Positions 25,246-35,200 of a stretch of 64,000 nucleotides of DNA are shown here, in pieces. Made by a program: the position numbers and the translations under genes. Below the pieces are notes generated by a model. That model ran no database searches, had not been told where the DNA came from, and saw only the letters and a list, made by a program, of their open reading frames with translations. The number at the start of each line of letters is the position of its first letter. The stretch's first letter is position 1. Origin of the DNA: Planctomycetota bacterium. Its GTDB lineage: Bacteria > Planctomycetota > Phycisphaerae > UBA1845 > UTPLA1. The stretch lies in the NCBI GenBank assembly GCA_015654675.1, contig JAATGM010000047.1, positions 1 through 64,000 on the forward strand, read 5' to 3'.

Positions 25246-28200
25246 TTTCGGTTGGGATTTGAAGCGGTTGTTGGCGTTGGCGTGTGGCGTCGTCCTTGCG
25301 ACGACTTTCAGCGTCGCGTCGGCAGTGACGGTGACGTTCCAGCAGGGCGTTAGTGGATATACCGGCGCAGTCGATACCTATGTCGATGCCGGATTCCCCA
25401 CGACCAATAACGCTGCGGCTGTATTGTTGACGACGGACTTTCCTCCGCCGACGACCGACGAGCGCCAGATACTGATCCGCTTCGACAACATCTTCGGCAA
25501 CGGCGCTGGACAGATTCCCGCCGGCGCGACCATCAATTCGGCCACGCTGACGGTCAACGTCTCCAACTCAATTGCCGTCGTGACCAATATCAATCACATG
25601 AAGCAGACCTGGGCCGACACGATCACCTGGAATGCCCTCGGTGCGTCGCCGTGGAACGGCACGGCCGGTGTCCAGGCCGACGATGTCGAGGCCGTCTCAA
25701 CGGCCGCGGCGTCCCCAGCGAGCGTGGGAACCGGATCGCAGGCCATCACCGTGACTTCAAGTCTTCAGACTTGGTCAGCCGCGCCTGCCACCAACTTCGG
25801 TTGGGTCCTCCGCTCCACGGGCGCCGACTCATTGGCTTTCGATTCGTCCGAAGTCACCACAGCCGCCAACCGGCCAAAGCTCACCGTGACGTATAACGAG
25901 GGTGGCGGCGGTTCAGCAACGCTGTTGCGCCAGCCCTACCTCCAGCTCGGAACACCGACGTCCATGACCGTTTGCTGGCGAACCGACGTCGCCACCGACA
26001 GTCGCGTGCAATACGGAACCGTCCAGGGAACGCTCGACCAGACCGCGACCAGCGGCACGACCGCGACCGATCACTTCGTGACGATCAACGGCCTGACCGC
26101 CGGAACGAAATATTTCTATAACGTCGGTTCGACGACCACCGTCCACGGTGGTGGAACGGCCAATCACTACTTCAAGACTTCGCCGACGCCCGGCAGCACC
26201 GGCGCCATGCGAATCTGGGTGGTCGGCGACAGCGGCACCGGTTCGTCAATCCAGTCTAACGTGATGAACGCGATGCTGACCGTGGCCGGAGCGAGTCCTC
26301 CGGACTTCGCTCTACATGTCGGCGACATCGCCTACAACAGCGGTACGGACGCGGAATTCACGAGCAATCATTTCACGCCATTCGCGAACGTGCTTCGCAA
26401 CACCGTCATGTGGCCGTCGCTTGGCAACCACGAAGCGGCGTCGGTCAATACGGCGGCGCAGTCCGGTCCCTACTATTCGGCCCACGTTCTTCCGACAGCG
26501 GCCCAGGCGGGCGGCGTCGCATCCGGCACCGAGGCGTACTACTCCTTCGACTACGGCAACGCTCACTTTATCTGCCTCGATTCGCAGGACAGCAGCCGCG
26601 CATCCGGCGGTCCAATGCTGACCTGGCTCGCCAACGACCTGGCCGCGACTACGCAGCAGTGGTTGATTGCTTACTGGCATCACCCGCCTTATTCGAAGGG
26701 CTCGCACAACTCAGATAGCTACGGCGATTCCGAAGGCCGACTTGTGGACATGCGCGAAACCGTGCTGCCCATTCTCGAGGCCGCCGGTGTCGACCTCGTC
26801 TTGTCCGGCCACTCGCACTCGTACGAGCGGTCCTATCTCATCGACCGAGCCTATGGATTCGGCTCGGCCCCCGATCGACCGACTCCGAGCTTCGCGACCC
26901 TTAACGGTCAGGGGAGAATTCTCGATAGCGGAAACGGACGGCCGGCTCCGGGCGGAACCGGTGAATATCACAAAACAAGCGGATTGCATCCGCATGAAGG
27001 CGCCGTTTACGTCGTCGCCGGCCACGGGGCCCAGGGCGGCAGCGGGTCGCTCAATCACCCGGTCATGTACTACTCGGAAGTCGACCACGGGTCGTGCATC
27101 GTGGACATTAACGGCGCCGAGCTGACGCTTCGTAATGTCCGTGACACCGGCACGGTTTCGGACACTTTCAAGATCCTCAAGGGCCAGGTTCCGCCGCGAA
27201 TCACGGCCGTAACGCCGACACGCGACTCAACGCTGAGTCTGCTGTCGTCCGTCGCCGTAACGTTCTCGCGGCCGGTCTCAGGCGTTTCGCCGGACGATCT
27301 GACCGTGAACAACTCGCCCGCGACAAACGTTTCCGGATCGGGAGCAGGGCCCTACACGTTCACGGGATACGCCACTCCGAGCACCGGCGTGGTCAACGTC
27401 GTCGTCGCAACCGGCGGCATTCAGGACACCGGCGCGCCCAATCTGGCGTTTGACGGCGATTCGTGGACTTACACCATCGATACCAACGCGCCCGTCGTCA
27501 CGGGCGTATCGCCGCCGCGGAACGGAACCGTCAGCCAATTGAGCAACGTCAGCGTCACCTTCAGTAAGCCGGTGATGGGCGTCGTTGCGAGCAACATGAC
27601 CGTCGGCGGATCGCCGGCCACGACCCTTTCGGGCGTAGCGGGCACGGCTGGTCCGTACATCTTCTCCGGGTATACAACGCCGACCGAAGGCGCCGTGAGC
27701 GTGGTCTTGGCGGCCGGGGCGATCGTCGAAGTGAACGGGCTGGGCTTGCACTTCGTCGGCGACAGTTGGAGCTACACGCTCAAGGCGCAGCTCGTCATTA
27801 ACGAGTTCCTCGCCTCAAACAACTCCGTGAACTCCGATCCGGCCGATGGCAGCTTCGACGACTGGCTCGAAATCTACAATCCGGGCTCGCAGGCCGTGAA
27901 TATGGCCGGCATGTTCCTGACGGACGATCTCGACTTCCCGACGCAGTATCAGATTCCCGCGGGCGTCACGATCCCGGCCGGTGGCTACCTGGTCTTCTGG
28001 TGCGACACGACGCCGGGCCAGGGTCCGCTGCATACAAACTTCAACATCTCGCGCACCGGCGAGGACCTGGGCCTTTTCGACACGATTGCGAACGGCAACC
28101 AGATGCTCGACGGATTCACGTTCCCGACCCAGACGACCGACGTCACTTCGGGGCGCTTCCCGAACGGCACCGGTCCGATCGGAGTCCTTGCGTCGCCGAC

Positions 28201-31200
28201 GCCGGGCGCGACCAATGGCGGTCCGCCGCCGGCCGCCGGTCCGCTGCCCATCGTGGCGGGCAACGCGTGGAAATACTTCAAGGGCACGGTCGCGCCGCCG
28301 ACCGAGTGGCGCACGACCGGATTCGACGACAGCAGTTGGGCCTCTGGAAACAGCGGCTTTGGTTATGGCGACAACGATGACGCCACCGTCCTGAGCGACA
28401 TGATCAACAGCTACACGAGCGTCTATGTTCGCAGGACGTTCAGCATCGCCAACCCCGCGACCATCACCGGCCTGACGTTGACCGTCGACTATGACGACGC
28501 GTTCGTCGCGTACCTGAACGGCGTGGAAGTCGCGCGCAGTGCAAGCATGGGCGGAACCGTCGGTGTTCAACCGGCGTTCAATGCCACGGCCGCTTCCGGG
28601 CACGAGTGTTCCGTCGGCGATTCAACTCCTCAGCCGGCCGATGTGATCAACATCAATTCCTTTATCTCGCAGCTTCAGGCCGGGACCAATGTCCTCGCGA
28701 TTATTGGATTCAACCAGACGATCGGCAGCAGCGACCTGTCGCTGATTCCGTCGCTGTCGGCATCGAGCGTGCAGTGCACCGGCGCCGGCGACTGCAACGA
28801 CAACAATCCTTGCACGGTCGATTCGTGCAGCTCGGGCTCCTGCGTTCACACGCCGGTGAGCTGTCCGGGCGGGCAGACCTGCAACTCATCCAACGGCCAG
28901 TGCGAATCGACGCCCGTAACCGTCACGTTCCAGCAGGGCGTCAGCGGCTACACCGGCGAAGTCGATACCTATCTGGACGCCGGCGCCCCGACAACCAGTC
29001 ATGCCACGACGACGCCGTTGATCGTCGACCTGGCTCCAAACGTCAACCAGATTCTTCTGCGGTTCGACAATATCTTCGGAAACGGCGCCGGACAAATCCC
29101 GGCTGGCGCGACAATTCAGTCGGCCACTCTGACGATCGACATTACCAATGCGAGCGCGGCAGGCGCCGGTCTGTATCGCATGACGCAATCGTGGAACGAT
29201 ACTGACACCTGGAACACGTTCAGCACCGGCGGCAACGGCATCCAGGCGGGGACCGAGTGCCTCGCATCGGCCGACGTTTCAAGTCTGCTGAACGCGACTG
29301 GTACGCACACGATCACCGTGACGAACAGCTTGCAGGCATGGCTGGCCAATCCAGCAACCAACCACGGTTGGGCCTGGCTGCCACCGGCCGTTGACGATTC
29401 TTGGCAGTTCGATTCGGCCGAAGGCGCAACTGCTTCATTGCGACCCAAGCTCAGCGTCACCTACGTTCCAGCCGCGGGTTGCACGACCAACGCTCAGTGC
29501 GACGACGGCAATCCCTGCACGACCGACACGTGCAACAGCGGTACGTGCTCGCATACGAATAACAATGACTCCTGCAACGACGGCAACCTCTGCACGAACG
29601 GCGACGTCTGCTCAGGCGGCGCTTGCGCCGGCACGCCGGTAAGCTGCCCGCCGGGCCAGACCTGCAACGGCACCAACGGCTTGTGCGAAACTGCTCCCCA
29701 GACGGTCTCGTTCCAGGACGGTTTCAATAGTTATTCCGGCACGGTCGACACTTACATCGAGTCAGCCACGCCGACGACTGCTCTGGGAACCGTGGATCCG
29801 ATCAAGTGGGATTCATCGGACGGCTCGCCGGCCGGCCCGGTTTACCTCTTACTCAGGTTTGACAATATTTTCGGCGCTGGTGCGGGCCAGGTCCCGCCCG
29901 GTTCGACGATTCAAACTGCGACGCTTCAGTACACAGTCGGCGGCGACGCCAATGCGATTGGCGACGACGGCGACCTGCGTGAGGCGCTGACCACGTGGAG
30001 TGAGAGCGAGACCTACAACAGCTTCGGCGGTGACGCGGGCGTTCAGTCCGATGAATACAGCGGATCGAGTCTCGCGACGATGGCCGGAGGGACGCTTGGA
30101 TCGCATTCCGTCAGCGTCCTGAGCAGTCTGCAGGCCTGGAGCGCCGCGCCGGCAAACAATCATGGCTGGATCGTACTGCCCACCAACACGAACGGCGTTC
30201 AGGTACGGTCGCGCGAATACGCGACCACCCCGAGCGAGCGGCCCAAGCTGACGGTGACCTTCATCGCCGGCTGCCAAAATGCGAGCGACTGCAACGATAA
30301 CAACGCCTGCACGACCGATGCCTGCAATGCTGGATCGTGCGTCAATACGCCCGTCAGTTGCGACGATGGCAATCCCTGTACGGTCGATGCCTGCGACTCG
30401 GTCAACGGTTGCTCGCATACCCCGATCGTCTGCAACGACACCAACCCCTGCACGACGGATACCTGCGTGGGCGGCTCGTGCCAGTTCACGCCGGTAGCCA
30501 ACGGCACAGGTTGCAGCGACGGTAACGCCTGCAATGGCGCCGAGACGTGCCAGGCCGGCGCCTGCACGCCCGGTACGCCGCCGAACTGCAACGACAACAA
30601 TCCTTGCACGATCGATTCGTGCGACAACATCAACGGCTGCCAGCATGTGGCCATCGCCAATGGCACGCCGTGTCCTAATGGAACGGTGTGCGACGGCGCT
30701 GAGACCTGCCAGAACGGTGTCCCAACGGCCGGCACGGCACTGACCTGCGACGACGGCCTGTTCTGCAATGGCGCCGAAAGCTGCAACGCTGGCACTGGCT
30801 GCCAGCCGGGTACGCCGCCGTGCTCCGGTCTGCAGCAGTGTGACGAGGCCATTGATCAGTGCCGCAATCCGCGGATATCGTGCCAGCTTTCGTCCTCTAC
30901 GGCCGACGCCGGCACCACTGTCACGATGACGGTCTTCCTCGAAGACGTTCGCAATGTCCGCGGATACCAGACGCGTATCGCGATCACACCCACCTCGGGC
31001 TCCGGCACCGTCAGTGTCAATTGTCCGGGTGGAGTGTCCATCAACGAGTCGCGTCCGGATTATGTCTTCGCCGGACTTGGCACGACGTTCCCGGTCACGA
31101 ACTGTGCCCAGCGCCGGGCGGCGTCCGCTCTGCTCAGTGGCTCGGCCACCGTCAACTCGCCGAAATACCTGGCGACTTACGTCCTGACCGTCTCGAACGA

Positions 31201-32155
31201 CGCCGCCGCCGGCAGCACGTTCGACGTATCGATCATGGCCACACCGGACTCGGCTCTAACCGATGCAAGCAACCAGCCGATTCCGTTTACCGTTTCCTCG
31301 CCCTGCACGCTGTCGGTCGCCTCGGGCAAGATCGGCTCTGTCACCGTCAACCTGACGATTCCAGGATTGACCGGCGGCCCGTCGGTCTCGAACGGCCAGA
31401 CCGTGGCGCAGCGATCGGTTGAGTTCCTGTTCACCAGCTGCTCCGGCGGCATGGACGCCCGCTCGGTGCCCGTGACGTTCACGCGACAGGGTGGAAATGG
31501 TGTCGGACAGGCCGTGCTCAATAGCATCGACACGCAGGCCACCTGGCTGGCCGTTCGCGAAGGACATTCCTTGCGGAAACGCGTACCGATCGATCTGACC
31601 GGCGACCATCTCGACACGGCCAACATTACGCTGACGATGGGCGACTTCCAGACGTCCGGCGTCCCGCAGGATGGCATGGTCGACATCACCGACTTCGCGA
31701 TTCTCGCGGCCCGCTTCAACACGGCCGTCTCGGATTGCATGGTTGCCGATCCGTCCCCGCAGAACTGTTCGCTCGGAGCCGACGTGACCGGCGACGGTCT
31801 GCAGGACACCCCGGACTTCACCGCCGTGCAGATCAATTTCTTCGCGGTCGGCGATTCGATCGACGGCTGCCCGCCGCCACTCACCGATGGACGCAAGCCG
31901 ACCAAGCCGGTGACGGGACCGATCACCAAGGCGCCGGCCGTCCCCGCGGCGGGCTTGCGCAGTCGCGTCCGCGTAGCAGACCTGCGAATGGTTCCGGGTG
32001 TCATGAGTGTCGACGTCAATCGTGATTCGGTCATCGACGCGGCCGACGTTCGACTCTTCGCACAACAGCACGGATTGACGCTCCTGCCCGAGTTCGAGCA
32101 GAAGCTGAATCAATTGCCGACATCGGGTGCACTGGCGCCCGCCGCCGGACAGTAA
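25232..32155 (+). CDS. Giant secreted protein with purple-acid-phosphatase-like domain, three DNRLRE, lamin-tail, CTDC repeats and dockerin-like end
   Basis: This is a 2307-residue exported protein; GGAAGGA lies 7 bases before the ATG and a signal peptide ends FSVASA. Order: DNRLRE about 33-220; purple acid phosphatase FN3-like domain about 228-317; metallophosphoesterase about 325-610 with all five motifs (GDSGT, GDIAY, GNHE, WHHPPYS, GHSHSYERS); two Ig-like domains; lamin-tail about 853-995; jelly-roll-like 'WKYFKGT' module about 1003-1180; DNRLRE about 1228-1413 and 1490-1678 separated by CTDC repeats; CTDC block about 1680-1880; cohesin-like domain about 1884-2033 (NVRGYQTRI); shared C-terminal module about 2035-2307 with dockerin-like motifs. 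A phosphomonoesterase with a bimetal centre is expected. The shared end links it to the genes at 32.2 and 39.7 kb. Confidence 0.87.
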   Translation: MTAGNFGWDLKRLLALACGVVLATTFSVASAVTVTFQQGVSGYTGAVDTYVDAGFPTTNNAAAVLLTTDFPPPTTDERQILIRFDNIFGNGAGQIPAGATINSATLTVNVSNSIAVVTNINHMKQTWADTITWNALGASPWNGTAGVQADDVEAVSTAAASPASVGTGSQAITVTSSLQTWSAAPATNFGWVLRSTGADSLAFDSSEVTTAANRPKLTVTYNEGGGGSATLLRQPYLQLGTPTSMTVCWRTDVATDSRVQYGTVQGTLDQTATSGTTATDHFVTINGLTAGTKYFYNVGSTTTVHGGGTANHYFKTSPTPGSTGAMRIWVVGDSGTGSSIQSNVMNAMLTVAGASPPDFALHVGDIAYNSGTDAEFTSNHFTPFANVLRNTVMWPSLGNHEAASVNTAAQSGPYYSAHVLPTAAQAGGVASGTEAYYSFDYGNAHFICLDSQDSSRASGGPMLTWLANDLAATTQQWLIAYWHHPPYSKGSHNSDSYGDSEGRLVDMRETVLPILEAAGVDLVLSGHSHSYERSYLIDRAYGFGSAPDRPTPSFATLNGQGRILDSGNGRPAPGGTGEYHKTSGLHPHEGAVYVVAGHGAQGGSGSLNHPVMYYSEVDHGSCIVDINGAELTLRNVRDTGTVSDTFKILKGQVPPRITAVTPTRDSTLSLLSSVAVTFSRPVSGVSPDDLTVNNSPATNVSGSGAGPYTFTGYATPSTGVVNVVVATGGIQDTGAPNLAFDGDSWTYTIDTNAPVVTGVSPPRNGTVSQLSNVSVTFSKPVMGVVASNMTVGGSPATTLSGVAGTAGPYIFSGYTTPTEGAVSVVLAAGAIVEVNGLGLHFVGDSWSYTLKAQLVINEFLASNNSVNSDPADGSFDDWLEIYNPGSQAVNMAGMFLTDDLDFPTQYQIPAGVTIPAGGYLVFWCDTTPGQGPLHTNFNISRTGEDLGLFDTIANGNQMLDGFTFPTQTTDVTSGRFPNGTGPIGVLASPTPGATNGGPPPAAGPLPIVAGNAWKYFKGTVAPPTEWRTTGFDDSSWASGNSGFGYGDNDDATVLSDMINSYTSVYVRRTFSIANPATITGLTLTVDYDDAFVAYLNGVEVARSASMGGTVGVQPAFNATAASGHECSVGDSTPQPADVININSFISQLQAGTNVLAIIGFNQTIGSSDLSLIPSLSASSVQCTGAGDCNDNNPCTVDSCSSGSCVHTPVSCPGGQTCNSSNGQCESTPVTVTFQQGVSGYTGEVDTYLDAGAPTTSHATTTPLIVDLAPNVNQILLRFDNIFGNGAGQIPAGATIQSATLTIDITNASAAGAGLYRMTQSWNDTDTWNTFSTGGNGIQAGTECLASADVSSLLNATGTHTITVTNSLQAWLANPATNHGWAWLPPAVDDSWQFDSAEGATASLRPKLSVTYVPAAGCTTNAQCDDGNPCTTDTCNSGTCSHTNNNDSCNDGNLCTNGDVCSGGACAGTPVSCPPGQTCNGTNGLCETAPQTVSFQDGFNSYSGTVDTYIESATPTTALGTVDPIKWDSSDGSPAGPVYLLLRFDNIFGAGAGQVPPGSTIQTATLQYTVGGDANAIGDDGDLREALTTWSESETYNSFGGDAGVQSDEYSGSSLATMAGGTLGSHSVSVLSSLQAWSAAPANNHGWIVLPTNTNGVQVRSREYATTPSERPKLTVTFIAGCQNASDCNDNNACTTDACNAGSCVNTPVSCDDGNPCTVDACDSVNGCSHTPIVCNDTNPCTTDTCVGGSCQFTPVANGTGCSDGNACNGAETCQAGACTPGTPPNCNDNNPCTIDSCDNINGCQHVAIANGTPCPNGTVCDGAETCQNGVPTAGTALTCDDGLFCNGAESCNAGTGCQPGTPPCSGLQQCDEAIDQCRNPRISCQLSSSTADAGTTVTMTVFLEDVRNVRGYQTRIAITPTSGSGTVSVNCPGGVSINESRPDYVFAGLGTTFPVTNCAQRRAASALLSGSATVNSPKYLATYVLTVSNDAAAGSTFDVSIMATPDSALTDASNQPIPFTVSSPCTLSVASGKIGSVTVNLTIPGLTGGPSVSNGQTVAQRSVEFLFTSCSGGMDARSVPVTFTRQGGNGVGQAVLNSIDTQATWLAVREGHSLRKRVPIDLTGDHLDTANITLTMGDFQTSGVPQDGMVDITDFAILAARFNTAVSDCMVADPSPQNCSLGADVTGDGLQDTPDFTAVQINFFAVGDSIDGCPPPLTDGRKPTKPVTGPITKAPAVPAAGLRSRVRVADLRMVPGVMSVDVNRDSVIDAADVRLFAQQHGLTLLPEFEQKLNQLPTSGALAPAAGQ

Positions 32156-32200
32156 ATGGGAATTGGGACGAATATACAGTCGAAGGAAAAGGAGAATTAG

Positions 32201-35200
32201 ATGCCGGGGCGCTCGCACACTATCGCAAAACTCACTGCACTACTCTGCCTCGGCAGCGCAGGGTCGCTGCTCGCGGCAACAGGTGAAATTCGCGTTCGCA
32301 CCGGCAACGAGCCGGCGGCGGCCTGTCTGGCCTCGCCCAACTCCATAGGCGTGTCGATCCAGGTCGCCTCGCTCAGCGACGCGGTTAACGGCGCCCAGGC
32401 GCGAATCAGCTACAACACGTCGCTTCTGACATTGAACATTGGCAGCTCGACGGCCGCGCCGGGCTGGACCATAGTCGCCCTGACTGATGCTTCCGGGCTT
32501 GTAACCTGCGCTGCCATCAACAATGGCGGCTCTGTCGGCCCAGGCGCCGGACCATTCACGGTCGCCAACCTCGTCTTTTCCGCAACAGCCGCGCAGGGCA
32601 GCAGCTCAATTGCGTTCCAGCCGGATGACGGCCTTTTTGTAACAAAGCTCACCACGGCCGGGAATGATCCGACCACCATCAGTGGCGCCAATCTTACCAA
32701 GTCGCCTTCCGGCCTGATCGTGGTCAACTCGCCCACTGCAACAGCATCCAGCAACAGCCCGGTCTGCAGCGGCGCGACCCTCAGTCTCACCGGCGGCCCC
32801 AATGGCATGTCTGGCTACAGCTGGTCCGGTCCGAACAGCTTCTCGTCGATCATGCAGAGCCCGAGCATCAGCAACGTCACGCCTGCCGCAGCCGGCACCT
32901 ACACGCTGACGGTGACCGACTCGAACGGTTGCCAGAAGACAGCCCAGACGACGGTGACGATCAACACCAGCCCGACAGCGACTGCCTCCAGCAACAGCCC
33001 GCTCTGCGCCGGCGGAACGCTGAACCTGCTCGGCGGACCGGGCGGCATGACCAGCTACAGCTGGACCGGCCCGAACAGCTTCACCTCGATTGCGCAGAAC
33101 CCGACCATCACGAATGCTACTGGTGCGGCCTCGGGTACCTACACCCTGACCGTCACCGACTCGAACGGCTGTCAGGGCACTGCCCAGACATCCGTCACGA
33201 TCAATCCAAATCCGACCGCCACCGCATCCAGCAACAGTCCGGTTTGCGCCGGCGGAACGCTGAACCTGCTGGGCGGACCAGGCGGCATGACCGGCTACAG
33301 TTGGACCGGCCCTAACAGCTTCGCTTCAAGCGACCGGAATCCGAGTATCCCCGCTGTGACTGGAGCGGCGTCCGGCACCTACACCCTGACCGTGACCGAC
33401 TCCAACGGTTGCCAGGGCACTGCCCAAACTTCAGTCACGATCAACTCCAATCCGACTGCGACCGCATCCAGCAATAGTCCGGTTTGCACCGGCGGAACGC
33501 TGAATCTCATTGGTGGTCCGGGCGGCATGACCAGCTACAGTTGGACCGGCCCGAATAGCTTTACATCCATCTCGCAGAGTCCGAGCATCTCAAACGTTTC
33601 TGCCGCAGCGGCGGGAACGTACACCCTCACCGTGACCGATTCGAACGGCTGCCAGGGTTCGGCCCAGACGTCGGTTTCGACCGTCGCGGCCGCGACGGCG
33701 AATGCCGGCCCGGATCAGTCGAGCTGCGGTGCCGCGGCGGTGACGCTGGCCGGTTCGGCGACCAACGCCGCGGGCGTGGCCTGGTCGGGCGGAACAGGTT
33801 CGTTCAATCCGAGCAACACGACGCTAAATCCCCAGTACACGCCCAGCCCGGCCGAAGTAACGGCCGGTACGGTCACGCTGACGCTCACGGCGACGGGCAA
33901 CAGCCCGTGCGGCAATGCCGTGGATTCAATGACCATCACAATCGTCGGGGCGCCAACAGCCAACGCCGGCCCGGATCAGTCGAGCTGCGGCGCTGCTGCG
34001 GTGACGCTGGCCGGCTCGGCAACCAACGCCGCGAGCGTGGCTTGGTCGGGTGGAACCGGAACCTTCACTCCGAACAACACAACGCTGAATGCTCAATACA
34101 CACCGAGTGCAGCCGAAGTAACGGCCGGCACGGTGACATTGACGCTGACGGCCACGGGTAACAGCCCGTGCGGCAATGCGGCCGATTCGATGACGATTAC
34201 GATCGTCGCCGTCGCGACGGCGAACGCCGGCCCGGATCAGTCGAGCTGTGGCGCTGCCGCGGTGACGCTGGCCGGCTCGGCAACCAACGCCGCGAGCGTG
34301 GCCTGGTCAGGCGGAGCAGGTTCGTTCAATCCCAACAATACAACGCTGAATGCTCAGTACACACCCAGCGCAGCCGAAGTGACGGCTGGCACAGTGACGC
34401 TGACACTGACCGCGACGGGCAACAGCCCGTGCGGCAACGCGGTTGACTCGATGACGATTACGATCGTCGCCGCCGCGACATCCAACGCCGGCCCTGATCA
34501 ATCGAGCTGCGGCGCTGCCGCGGTGACGCTGGCCGGTTCGGCGACCAATGCCGCAGGTGTGGCCTGGTCAGGCGGAGCGGGTTCATTCAATCCCAACAAC
34601 ACAACACTGAATGCTCAATACACACCCAGTGCAGCCGAAGTAACGGCCGGCACGGTGACGCTGACGTTGACCGCCACCGGCAACAGCCCGTGCGGCAATG
34701 CAGTTGATTCAATGACGATCACGATCCAGGGCGTCCCGACCGTAAATGCCGGCACCGACCAGTCGGTTTGTGCAGGCAACTCGGTGACGCTGGCCGGCTC
34801 GGCCAGTAACGCCACCGGCGTGGCCTGGTCAGGCGGAGCGGGAACCTTCAATCCGAACAACACGACGTTGAACGCTCAGTACACGCCGAGCCCGGCTGAA
34901 GTGACGGCCGGCACGGTCACGCTGACGCTCAGCGGCAACGCGATCTCGCCCTGCTCAGGCAGCGCGTCGGATCAATTAACGATCACGATCACGACGACGG
35001 CCAGCGCGAATGCCGGTCCCGATCAGAGCATTTGTGCCGGCAGCACAGTGCAACTCGCGGGCACGGCCAGCAATCCGGCCGGAGCGAGCTGGTCCGGCGG
35101 TTCGGGGACATTCAATCCGGACAATACGACCCTGAATGCGGTCTATACCCCCAGCCCCGCAGAGGTCGTTGCCGGAACCGTGACGCTGACTCTGACGGTA

